From Stenocarpella maydis (taxonomy: Eukaryota > Ascomycota > Sordariomycetes > Diaporthales > Diaporthaceae): a stretch of 64,000 bases of DNA. Location: the NCBI GenBank assembly GCA_002270565.1, contig NQMI01000015.1, positions 366,192 to 430,191 on the forward strand. Reading direction: 5' to 3'. The notes under the pieces were generated by a model. That model had not been told where the DNA came from. It saw only the letters and a list, made by a program, of their open reading frames with translations, and did not search any database. Positions 45,422 through 56,400 of the stretch are shown here, in pieces. Both the position numbers and the translations under genes were made by a program. How positions within the stretch are numbered: position 1 is the stretch's first letter; every line of letters starts with the position of its first letter.

Positions 45422-45472
45422 NNNNNNNNNNNNNNNNNNNNNNNNNNNNNNNNNNNNNNNNNNNNNNNNNNN
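45422..45472. other. Assembly gap of 51 N
   Basis: The gap is flanked on both sides by CATT. In the matching LTR copy the same place reads GTTCATTAGATAG without interruption, so the flanks probably overlap and little or no sequence is missing. Confidence 0.9.
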
Positions 45473-45649
45473 CATTGGATAGCTTGATTTCTGAAGTTTA
45501 TATGTACTTAATTTGGGCATTGCTAGGGCTATGGTTGGCTAGTTGCTTGGAACCAAAGATGGTGTGTTGGAAGGGCGAATTTTCCGGCATTTGCAAACTT
45601 GCACCAGAGCCTACCGCAGCGTGCCCGCGGGTGAGACGATGTCGGAGGG

Positions 45650-45656
45650 TATATAA
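45650..45656 (+). promoter_or_regulatory. TATA box of solo LTR copy 2
   Basis: GGAGGGTATATAAGGAGGG, identical to the motif in copy 1. Confidence 0.5.
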
Positions 45657-45967
45657 GGAGGGCTTACAGAAGCCCAACTTAATTCAATACAAAGTTGTCC
45701 AGACCATTGTCAATCGTCCCAATTCGCCTCAGAGCACCATACTGCGACCCTGCCGAAAACACACGCTGAACTGAATGCTATTTTATAATACATCATTTTC
45801 AGAAGTCCTACTAACTAGATAGCCTTACAGCTTCTGATCATATCCTCTTCGTGAATAGTATCTTCATATACTGCAACTCAGTTAAGTATTACCTCTGCGC
45901 TGCTCTGCTAATATAAACTCTACAGGTTACCTACTGAACCTCATAAAGGTTTGGTGTGATCATTACA

Positions 45968-48900
45968 CCCTTTCCCTTCCTTCCCTCCTTCCTTTCTTTT
46001 CCTAGTATATGTGATTCTTATTTTATAAGTATGCCCTATAAGTAAGATATTATAAGGAGTATGCTAATGCTTTATAATACCTATACCTATACCTATATAG
46101 TAAGTTTAGCCTCCTTAGGTCACACTATAGTAGTACTGTGATAGCGCAAGGGTAGCATAGTAGTAGTACTAATACTCTTATAAAGCACTACTACTATAAC
46201 TACTACAACCATAACCACAATTACTACTACTATAGTAAGTTTAATTATACTACGTATAAGCACTATGGCTGCATAGTGCATATACTGCTTTATTACTAAT
46301 AGGGTCTCCTAAATATCTAATGTTCCTGCTCCTACTAATAATCTCGCCGCCCTATCTATAAGTATTCCCTTTTATTTCTGCTAGGTATATACTATGGGTA
46401 AGTGGTATTAGTGCGGTAGTTGCTAATAATAGGTTTTAGCCTAGCAAGCCTAAGAAGCGCTAGCCTTTAGGCAGCCCCTCTTCTTCCCCAGCTATAAGTT
46501 CCTTACATGTAACTTAAGCATTATACTTATATTAGGTGCAAGTAGTACTAATAAAGCAATATATATATAGAAGAAGAAGAAGAAGACTACTAAGAACGGC
46601 CCTACTAAGGAGGGCAGTATGCACCTTATGTATAAGTGGTGCGTATGCTGTATATATGCTTTATATATAGAGCTTGCTGTCCGTGCTACTACTGAGGATG
46701 AGAAAGAGGAGTATAAGAAGGTTTACTACTTTAACTAGAGCAGTAAGTTATACCTGCACTGTGCCCCCCTTATATAGGTATAGCACTCACCCTATAGGTT
46801 CAGATTGCTAACCTTAATTAGGCACTAGCAAGCAGTACTAGTACTACTATAAGGGCAGTAAGGGTAACTATATCCCTATAAGTATATCTTTAAGGGCCTA
46901 TTATGCGCCTATAGCATAAGCATTACTTGCATGCTTTACTAATATTATTTAGGTCCCCTTCCCTATTATTGCCCCCCTTAAGGCTACTATTGCTAGTACC
47001 TTACTACTGCAAGCTACTAAGGCCATGTGCCTTCTCCTTCTGGAAAAGGGAAAGGCTGGTACTACTGCTGTACTCATGCTATATGCCCCTATTACTACTA
47101 CTAATAATAAGATCCTATTACTTATATGCTATAGTATTACCGTGCTTAAGCAGCTTGCTACTACTATTAAGTACTATATTACTAAAGAGGATGAGGAGGA
47201 GGATAAGGAGGAAGAGTAAGTACTATATGCATGCTTTAGCTATATTATAATTACTAGAGTAAGGGGCCCCTAGAAAACCCCTTTAGTTTTCAATTTAAAT
47301 TAAGAAGACTTATACCCTAAGTACCTTTATTATAGCTTTACTATATCTAAGCTACTTATTCTTTATATACTTATATTAATAATTCATTATAGATATATTT
47401 ATATAGCTCCTATATATTATCTCTATTACTATATTCCTTTATTAAATAAAATATTATCATTAGCCCTGTAGCCTGTAGTATCCTAGTATTAATTCTACCT
47501 TAAAAATATTATCCTTAAAGAGTTCTATATTCTTTTATAGCTTAAGCTCTTTACCTTTATAGCTTATAAATAGCTTTAGTACTAAGATTAATACTATATT
47601 ATATACTCTATATTATTTTAATAATTCTAGTTAGTATACTAGGCTATACTACCTTATTATCTTAAGGATATAGAATAGGCCTAGGTATTTAGTTATAAGT
47701 TTACTGATCTTATGCTTCTACCATAAGTACTTAGTTAATATTATAACTAGGTTGTCTTTCTTAAAGCATTTATTAATATAGCATTAGTTATATTATTTTA
47801 TATATTTAATATTAGTAGTATATAAGTATTATATTATTCTAGTATATTTATTCTTTAGACCTTAATCCTTCGTATCTGCCTCTAGAATTCTACTTGGGAG
47901 TAGTGCTAGTATATTTATTAGGAGTTTTAGGTATTATTTAAAAAGGGTAAAGGAGGGCATGGTCTTAATAGCTATATATACTAAGTTATTATATATAAAT
48001 TATGTACTAGGAAGAAGCTATACCTAATTAGCTTACATAAGATTCCTATATATATATAAGTAATATTCTAGGTTTTAATTTTGCCTTTCTATTTAGCTAT
48101 TTATCTATACGTAGAATGTAGTACTTAGGTGCTATATTACTGCTAAGATAGAGTAAATTTTCGCCTAAAAGTAGCTGGTAAATAGGCTTCTATAGTCTAA
48201 TATAATCCCATTAGGTATTCTATATATAAGGAAGATATAGTATAATAGAAGGTTAGTAAGGCTACTGCTTATAAGTTGTATATTTATAGGAATATAGATA
48301 GTATATTTAGTAAACCTATTTATTATAACCAGAATTATATTATAGGGCTTATTGCTATATGAGTTAATAGATAATAAAAGCCCTATAATAAAGTCCATTG
48401 AAATTTCTTACTAAGACTATATTAGTAGTAGTAGTGCTATAAGGAAGCTAAGTAGTGTATACTTGAGTACTTTTATTTGCTAATATACTATATAAGTGTT
48501 ACTAAATGTCTTTATATCTTTAGGTAGGGACTCCCAGAAATAGCTATATATAAGTAGCTTAATTAACTTGCTAATGCTAAGGTAGCCTGCTAGCTTATAG
48601 TTATAGTATATATATAGTAATTCTAGTCTTATAAGCGGGGTATTTAGCATATATGTTCTATTTCTAAATAAAAGTAGGTTATCCTATAGATGTTATACTT
48701 TTCTAGCTTTTAAGCTATATATATACCTCTTATACTATACTTTTATAATAATAAAAGCATCCTTCTATTATAGTTCTATAATGTATGCCTTTATTAGCTG
48801 CCCAAGCTGCTCTGCTATTATTGTAGTCTATAGAAGGGCCCCTAAGTGCATACCTCAGTCCCAAGTAACTGTATTTATAGTGTATAGTTGCAGTTCCTAT

Positions 48901-50592
48901 ACTGCATTATTGCAACTATTTTGGTCTTCTAGGTTGCTCCTATTATTATGGTTATAATCCTAAGCTTCTAGGGTGCCTGCTATACTGTAGTTACAGATCT
49001 AGGCTTCTGTATGTGTTATTTATATGAAATCACAGGGTTTTTGCAGCTCCTCTGCTGTACTTCTATTATATATATAGTCAGGCCTTCTTAAGAGCCTATC
49101 TGCTAGGTTCTTAGCACTAGGTTAATATTTAATAGTAATATCTACTACTATAAGAATGTTAAGCTAGTATAGCTACTATACTAATAGGCTTCTCTTTATA
49201 TACTAGTATTTTAAGTTAAGGTCATCTATAACAATAGTAATGGTTTCTTGTATATAGTAAAGGTAGTGCCTTCAGGTTATAATGTAGTTAATAATTATAA
49301 GCAGCTTAAGATCTCCTATATTATAGTGCGTTTCTATAGGCATGAGTTTCCTAAACTGGTAAGCAATAGGGTACTATTATCCCTTAAACAGCTAAGAGAT
49401 CACTCTGCTAATTATATTCCCTAATATATTAATCTTAAGGTATATTTATAGTATAGGGTTAAAGTAGTATAGAAGTAGTACTATAGTAAAGAGTAGCTTA
49501 AGGTGCTTAAATGCTACTTTAGTATTAAGTAGGAGCTCTAGCTATCCCTTCTTTCCTTCTTTTAAGTAGTTAATTAGTAGTTTATTGATTTTTAAGAAGG
49601 CCTTAATAAATTATTAATAAAATCCTATGTATTATAGAAATATAAGGATATTATAAGCATTATATAAGAGTGATTATTCTATAATGGCTATAATCCTACT
49701 ATATTTAATAATAATACCCTTTAAGATTATTATAAATCCTAACTATTCTACCTTTATAATTTAAACTTATACTTATTAATATTAAGGTATAGGCCCTATT
49801 AATACAGTTATTTAAATATACTATATATATATTATATATATATTGTATTATTATTACTTTATATTAGAATATTATTAAGATATACTATATAATAAATATT
49901 AACTGGTTTTATTAGTACTCAGTTAATATAAGCTTAAAATATTACTAAAGCATTAGTAAGTCTAAAAGGGATAATAATATATTTAAAGTATTTATACTTA
50001 GTATAAAATGTTATCTTTTACTTATTACCTATATAGATTCTAAGCTAGTAATATTCTTCTTTTAGGTCTAGCTTTATATATACCTTAGCTCTTATAAGTA
50101 AGTTTAAGATTGTTATAATTAATAATAGTAGTATATAGTTCTTATATATAAGTTTATTTAGTATATAGTAGTTAATATAAAAGTATAGCTTTCTTTTTCT
50201 CTTTAGGATAAATATAATAAATATACTAGCTAGGCTTATAGATTATTCAATCTATTCTTATGCTGGTATCTTATTTAAGTAGCTGTTAAGCATCTTAAGT
50301 TCTAAGCTTAAGAGTAAGTATAATAGCCCCTATAGCGGCTAGGCCCCTTCTTTAAGTTTAATTTTATAGTCTATAGGACTATATTCTACTAGACTCTAGG
50401 CCTTCTGAGTTAAATAAAGGTCCTTAAAGCTTATATATTTAATAGGAATATACTTCTTAAGTACTTTATCTTCTTCTTAAGATCCTAGGGTAGCTAATAG
50501 CTTATCTGCTTAATTAGGTAGTAGTAAGTAGGAAATTAGGGTAAATACTAGTTTATGGTATAATAGCTTCTTGAGTGCTAGTCCCACATTAA
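45968..50592 (-). mobile_element. Second Ty3/gypsy lineage, RIPed, minus strand
   Basis: The minus strand at 48165-48398 reads an integrase core (MDFIIGLLLSINSYSN, then ILVIINRFTKYTIYIP, YRIPNGIILDYRSLFTS). About 49900-50120 reads reverse transcriptase (IKLDLKEEYY, then KITFYTKYKYFKY, IPFRLTNALVIF). The catalytic motifs are eroded. It is a different lineage from the TGTAATGATC-LTR family by sequence. The left edge is a polypyrimidine stretch (45968-46008). The right side is cut by the LTR at 50593. No intact frame over 110 residues remains. Confidence 0.75.
46430..47219 (+). pseudogene. Plus-strand coding relic antisense to the second gypsy pol
   Basis: Through scattered stops the plus strand reads KKTTKNGPTKEGSMH, then YKWCVCCIYALYIELAVRAT, EDEKEEYKKVYYFN, SKLYLHCAPL and a final open segment ending EDEEEDKEEE (47025-47219). 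It has a Cys-containing section followed by an acidic end. It lies beyond the integrase, on the strand opposite to it. The family is not recognised. Confidence 0.4.
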
Positions 50593-51594
50593 TGTAATGA
50601 TCAAAGGGGTTTCTGAGTATGTTAATCCTAAAAGATCAAGGGTTTATGTTTGGAATACGTTGTTAGGCGGTTGTTAAGCAATATTGGTGACTTGATAATG
50701 ATTACTAGCTGTAAGGCTATTTAACGTTGGGATTAAATACTTAGATTGATAACTAAAGAGTCTGTTCTATAAAAGTTACCTAATATGGTGATAACCATGT
50801 CCTTATATATTCTGACTCTTCATTTGCCATTAATAGTATTAATAGTAATCCTATCAATTAAGTATTGCTTAATGGAATCAATAATGATCTCATTAATTAT
50901 AGTGGGTCCCTAACCCTAACCCTAATAAGGTGGCATTACTAATTAGATCAGGCGGGGCGCTCCTTTTAGGGGCTACTTCCCGACCTGCGGGGTTGTCTTC
51001 TGCAGTAGTTAGCCGCTAATATGTGTTGGTTCATAATACTATCTCCCTTCTTGCTTCTTTTATCCTCAAAAGTATTCCATAAGTTATTTTCGCTTGTTTA
51101 TATTCTTATTTACTCCTTCCTAATTTATTATATTGGGTAGGGTTACTAAGTCTTATCCCATAAAGTCCTTTTCCATTACCAAGTATAAGGCTGCTCTTCT
51201 TCTCGCTATTACCTTAAAGGGTAGTATTATTCTTATGCCTTATTTTTATTGCAAGGAGCACGACCTAGCTAAGGACTATAAGGTTGTGGATTTAGAATCT
51301 GTTTACTATTAGACCTGTGCTTGCCTCAATCTATCCAATTGTAATATCTGAGGTCTTACTCCTGATTAGTTAAACAAGGTTACCTTGATATACTATTGAC
51401 TGGAGGAAGAGCTGGAGGCTGTAGAGGAGGAGGCTCAACGGCTAAATGCGAGAATTTTACGCCTTTACAAGCAGAAGCAGTTATAGTATAAAAAGATAAT
51501 ACATGTGGTTTATTAGGGTATTAATAATATGGAGGAGTTGGAGCGGGTGGAGAAGGAGGAGGCTAAAGCAGAGTAGAGGCGGATTACCGTATAG
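50593..51594 (+). mobile_element. Gypsy LTR plus antisense-ORF fragment
   Basis: 50593-51038 is an LTR (TGTAATGATCAAAGG... to ...TTCATAATA) with three CCCTAA units at 50908-50925. 51039-51594 continues with the Cys-rich and coiled-coil ORF on the plus strand (KEHDLAKDYKVVDLES, TCACLNLSNCNI, LEEELEAVEEEAQRLNARIL, NNMEELERVEKEEAKAEQR). It ends at the N at 51595. Confidence 0.8.
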
Positions 51595-51595
51595 N
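51595..51595. other. Single N at a repeat junction
   Basis: Similarity to the copy at 52503 onward ends exactly here, as at 21751. Confidence 0.9.
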
Positions 51596-52055
51596 TGCCA
51601 AGGCTGGTTTTCCTCCGGATTCCGAAACATGCCGGTTCCCCTAGACCCCGGAACAATAGTAGTCCTTATGTTCCCATTACTAACTATCTTTCCTATTAAG
51701 GTTGTTTAGGGAATTATCCAGAGGCTTCTTTATTTAAAAGGTATAGTAAGCATTAGTTATTCAAGTAAGAGGTCCAGCTAAGGGCTCTATACTTAGGGCT
51801 AGCATCTGCTGCTTTCTTAGAAATAATTAATAGGTTGTCTGTATCCTTAGGTTTATTTTTATTAGGGTAAATTAAACATTGTATATAAAGGCTAGGTTAA
51901 TAAATATAGAGTGTTTTACTTTTTAGATATACTGGGTATCTCTTATTAAGTAAATAGCTATATTATCTAGGCTATTTATAGTATATAGTTATATTAACCT
52001 ATTATTATCCTTTTAGGATAGGTCTCTATAGGTACTTCCTAAGTTAGCAGTATCC
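51596..52055. other. Unassigned RIPed sequence between two gypsy LTRs
   Basis: 51596-51660 is GC-normal; the remainder is AT-rich with RIP-type stops. It may continue the gypsy lineage left of 50592, but I could not show this. Confidence 0.4.
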
Positions 52056-52501
52056 TGTAATGATCAAAGGGGTTTCCAAGTACGTTAATCCTGAAAGATC
52101 AAGGGTTTATGTTCGGAATACATTATTAGGCGGTTGTTAAGCAATATTATTATCTTAACAATGATCACTAGCTGTAAGGCTATTCAACATTAGGATTGAA
52201 TACTTAAATTAACAACTAAAGAGTCTATTCTACAAAAGCTACCTAATATAATAATAACCATATCCTTATATATTCTAACTCTTTATTTATTATCAATAGT
52301 ATTAATGATAATCCTATTGATTGAGTGTTACTCAATAGAATCAACAACAATCTTATTAATCATAATGGGTCCCTAACCCTAACCCTAATAAGGTAGCATT
52401 ACTAATTGGATCAGGCGGAGCGCTCCTTTTAGGGGCTACTTCCCAACCTGCAGGGTTGTCTTCTGCAATAGTCAGCCGCCAATGTGTATTAATCTATAAC
52501 A
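52056..52501 (-). repeat. Gypsy 3' LTR with telomere-like units
   Basis: 446 bases, TGTAATGATC... to ...CTATAACA on the plus strand. CCCTAACCCTAACCCTAA at 52371-52388. Confidence 0.85.
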
Positions 52502-52589
52502 CTATCTCCCTTCTTGCTTCTTTTATCCTCAAAAGTATTCTATAAGTTATTTTCACTCATCTATATTCTTATTCACTCCTTCCTAATTC

Positions 52590-53250
52590 ATTATATTAGG
52601 TAGGGTTACCAAGTCTCATCCTACAAAGTCCTTTTCTATTGCCAAGCATAAGGCCGCCCTTCTTTTCACTATTGCCTCAAAGGGTAGCATTATTCCCATG
52701 CCTTATTCTTATTATAAGGAGCATAACCTGGCTAAGGACTGCAAGGTTGCAGATTTAGAATCTATTTGCTATTAGACCTATATTTGCCTCAATCTATCCA
52801 ACTACAACATCTAAGGTCTCACTCCTAATCAGTTAAACAAGGTCACCTTAATATACTGTGAACTAGAGGAAGAGCTAGAGGCTATAAAGGAGGAGGCTCA
52901 ACAGCTAAACGCAAGAATTTTACACCTTTACAAGTAGAAGCAGTTATAATATAAAAAGATAATATATATAATTCATTAGGGCATTAATAATATAGAGGAA
53001 TTAGAGCAGGTAGAGAAGGAGGAGGCTGAAGCAGAGTAGAGGCAGATTGCCGCATAGTCCGCTGGGGTTATCTACTAAGGTTCCACTAAGGAGGCTAGTG
53101 AGATAGTAGTGCAGGAGGCATGGTTGCATTCCAAGGGTAAAGTAAGAGTTTTTAACTAAAGTTCCCTAATGGGTAATAGTACTAATTAGTCTGAATTTAT
53201 GGGTACTAGTAGTGAGAGTAGTAAAGGAAATGCACCTATAGGTAGCTCAT
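52590..53250 (+). pseudogene. Antisense Cys-rich plus coiled-coil ORF of the gypsy element
   Basis: The plus strand, opposite to gag-pol, reads PTKSFSIAKHKAALLFTIAS, then YYKEHNLAKDCKVADLES, a Cys-rich piece (ICLNLSNYNI), LTPNQLNKVTLIYCELEEE, a coiled coil (LEAIKEEAQQLNARILHLYK), GINNIEELEQVEKEEAEAEQ and EASEIVVQEAWLHSKGKVRVFN. The reading frame and residues are shared with the copy at 51039-51594. The stops differ between the two copies and are RIP-type, so a real ancestral protein of about 200-220 residues is likely. The head may bind zinc. Function unknown. Confidence 0.65.
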
Positions 53251-54299
53251 CTTAATACCTGATTTTATTACTAGGAATGAAACTTATTTAATCATTACCT
53301 AACTAGTCTTAGTTCCTAGCCATTCTTAGTTTACTAGTCATACTATATCATTCTAATCTTGTTTTTCTATAACTAGTATTTGCTAGGGTATAGGGTGCGG
53401 ATACTAGTATTCATTTAGATAGGTTTTTAGATATAACTAGTATTCAGGTTATTAGTTGGATAGGGCAACTAGTATTAGTATATCTTTTAAGGGGTTGGCT
53501 GGTTGCTAGCTTTTGGGCTATCTCTCTTATAACTAGTCTCTTATTAGTTGTTTTCCCTATTTCAGCCGCAAAGTCCGGGGTTTATTATATAGTTTCATTA
53601 TAACGTTAGTTCATTATAGTTTATTATATATGGGGTCTTCAGGCTGCATTCCTGGCTTCTAGGATTATTCCATAATGATCCGCACATAATATCTTTTAAG
53701 TTTGTCATAATAGTGGGTCAAATTTTAAGCTGATTCCCATATATTCTCACTAGAGTTATAGCCTTTCCACTTAATAAGGTATTCCATTATTCCTTAGTGC
53801 TACCTTAAGTCCATAATAGTTTCTACTTTATATTCTTTATTATATTTATTGAGTATTTTAATTTATATTTTAAGTCTTATATTCTTAAGTGCTAATTCTA
53901 AGAGTAAAATATAAAAGACTAGATGCTATTTTATTCCCTTAGGTAGTAAGAGTTTATAGTTAGTATCTAAAAGTTTTTTTAAAATTTTAAAGGGGCTGAT
54001 TTTCTTATAATTAAGCTTTTCACTAAGTTGCTTAATTTTAATATTTTAGTGAAGGAGATAGACCTTATCTCCCTCCTTAAGAATTAATCCCTTAATTCTC
54101 TTCTAATTTGCATATTTTAATATTCACTCTTATATAAAAGAAAGTTCTACTTAAATATCCTTCTAGATTTATCTGATTCATATTACTTTTTATTCCGCTA
54201 ATTCCGCTAGAGTATCATCTAGCAGTAATTTATAATATGCCTAAGGTTTGTATCTATAGAGTGTAAAGAAAGGTGACTGCTTAGTTGTGCTGGTAGTTA

Positions 54300-54570
54300 C
54301 GCTATTATAAGCAAACTGTGCTAGTAGTAGTAGTTTAACCCAATTATCCTATAGTTAGTTAATATAATATTAGAGGTATTATTCTATAATCTGGTTGATT
54401 TATTCCATTTATTTATCTGTCTATAGATGTGCTATTGTTGAGAGCCTGTGCTTTACTTTAAGTTGCTTTATTAGTAACTTCCAAAAGTTTAATATAAAGA
54501 GCTTATCTCTATCTAAGATGATTTGATATAGCATTCTGTAATTGCTTATAATAATTTATAAGAATGTATA
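54300..54570 (-). pseudogene. Integrase core relic of the full-length gypsy element
   Basis: The minus strand reads YRMLYQIILDRDKLFILNFW, KQLKVKHRLSTIAHL, then TDK, INQIIE and NWVKLLLLAQFAYNS. This is the DDE core with RIP-damaged His-Pro-Gln-Thr-Asp and Glu motifs. It is collinear with 42820-43090 on the plus strand. Confidence 0.8.
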
Positions 54571-55589
54571 TATAAGTTCTTCTATAGTACTAGCTTCCTT
54601 ATATAATATAAAGTATATATACTTGCTTAGTCTACAAACTACTACCAGAATACTATCATAACATACTCCAGTTAAGAGTTCTCATAAGAAAGGTAATTTA
54701 ATAATAAAGTCCAGGCTAATAAAGAACCATATAGCCGTAGGTACTAGCAGAGGTTTCAATAATCTATACAGTTTATATCTAGAGGCCTTGTTTTTATTGC
54801 AGGAGTTGCATTTGCCAATAACATCTTGAACCTTCCTCTTAAGGTTGGGGATCTAGTAATTCCGCTAAATCCTTTTGATTATTGCTATAACACTTTAGTA
54901 ACTATATACTAGTGCTTTATATATTTCCGTAATTAACTTATCTTATTCCTTTAGATTAATAGGGGTTTTTCTAGTTTAAAAGTTAACTCTAATTATAGCG
55001 TTAAGTTTGCAGTTAAGAATAAGGCTCCCATCCTCTTAGGTTTTAAACACTATCCATTCCATAGGTGAATCCTTTTCCTAATGGTCGGGTCTTCAGCTAA
55101 GCGCATCTACTCTTACATTCTTAACCCTATCTATATAAATAACCTTAATATTAAATCATAATAAGAACTCTATATATCTAATTTATTACTTATTAAGAGA
55201 TTTAATTATTATAAAGGTTGTAAGATTCTTATAATTTATATAGAGTTTGATTTACTTTTTGGCTCCTATAAGGTAGTACTATTATTCCTAGAATATATAT
55301 ACTATAGCTATAAATTCTTTATTTAGTATAATATAATTGGTTTCTAATTTATTAAATTTCTTACTAAAGTTTATAATAATATATATCCTTCTTTATTTAT
55401 CTTTTTAAGTAAGTTCTCCATTTATAGCATCATCTGAGGCATTTATATAGATTTTAAATTCCTTCTCTAGGTTTGCTTCCTTAAGTACGGAATCTCTTAT
55501 AACCTTATCCTTAAGTATCTGGAAAGCTTATTATTTAGTATCTGTCTACCTAAAGGTATAATCTTTCTTAGTAAGGTCTATTAATAGTT

Positions 55590-56400
55590 TCATGATATCA
55601 CTATACTATATAATGAATTATTAATAGAAGTTAGTATATCTAAGGAATACTCTAATGTCCTTAACATTTATAGGGGTTGGCTATTCTTTAATTGCTTTAA
55701 CTTTTCTTTCTTACATCTTGATTTTTCTTAATTCAATTATATACCCAAGGTAATCAACTTTTTATACATGCTAGCTGCACTTTTCTAATTCCACTAGGAG
55801 ATTAGCATCCTAAAGTTTTTAGAGAACCTTTTTAATATATTCCTTATAATCATTAAGGTTTTCTAAGAAATTAAGAATATTATCTAAATAAGCAATAATA
55901 AAGATATTAAGGTATTCATTTAGGATTTAGTTAATTATTTCCTAAAATAATACAGGTGTATCAGTTAATCCAAAAGGCATAACCATTATTGTATAATATC
56001 TATAGCGTATCCTAAATGCTATCTTTCATTCTTCTCCTTCTTTCATTCAGATAAGGTTATATCTATACTTTAAGTTAAGTACTATAAACCATTTTGCTCC
56101 TCTAAGTTAATCCTATAGTTCCTTAATAAGCAGGAGAGGGTATTAGTTTTTAATCATAATATCATTCAATTATCAGTAGTCTATATAAAGTTATAGCTTG
56201 CCATTCTTTTTTAGTATAAAGAGGATTAAGTATCCAGCTAGTAATCATAATGGCCTAATAAATCCCTTCTAAAGGTTTTCATTAAGGTATTCCCTAAGTA
56301 CTTTAAGTTGTTCTTCATTAAGTCTATAGATAGGCTTAAACTAGGGTATTATTCCAAGTTTTAATAATATTTCATAGTCTTATTATATATATTATAATAA
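55590..56400 (-). pseudogene. Reverse transcriptase/RNase H relic of the full-length gypsy element
   Basis: About 55600-55690 on the minus strand reads PINVKDIRVFLRYTNFY followed by FI, the VKEVQSFLGFANFYRRFI motif of Ty3/gypsy RT. The palm motifs upstream are RIP-damaged. Confidence 0.7.

Larger units (their letters stand above)
45156..45803 (+). mobile_element. Solo LTR copy 2, young, with AGTCC target duplications
   Basis: Starts TGTTAAACGGAACC, ends TTTTCAGA and is flanked by AGTCC at 45151-45155 and 45804-45808. Nearly identical to 13319-13807 apart from an insertion of about 105 bases (a 24-base tandem repeat and flank) and the run of N. Not RIPed. Inserted into an older RIPed gypsy LTR. 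Confidence 0.9.
42489..45967 (+). mobile_element. Ty3/gypsy chromovirus remnant (integrase to 3' LTR), RIPed
   Basis: The plus strand reads, through RIP stops, integrase core (DKLFILNF, then TDR and INQIIEKYL at about 42820-43060) and a chromodomain (EYKVKIIINSK, then KGYNSSKNI, at about 43560-43690). A region coding on the opposite strand follows (44100-44800), then a polypurine tract (AAGAAGGGAGATAG). The 3' LTR runs from 44845 to 45967 and is split by a solo LTR at 45156-45803. gag, protease and RT are absent, so the 5' side is truncated at the oxidase pseudogene. Confidence 0.82.
44845..45967 (+). repeat. Gypsy 3' LTR (diverged subfamily), interrupted by a solo LTR
   Basis: Starts TATTATAAACAC (TG mutated to TA) and ends TGTGATCATTACA. 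Its two arms (44845-45155 and 45809-45967) align to the reverse complement of the LTR at 20798 across the insertion, including GCTGTAAGGCTATC and GAATACTTAG. The telomere-like CCCTAA units of the other LTRs are not present here. Confidence 0.75.

Noticed and set aside
45193..45774. 193-codon ORF spanning the N gap
   Set aside because: Frame exists only because N codons are read as X; it lies within the solo LTR.
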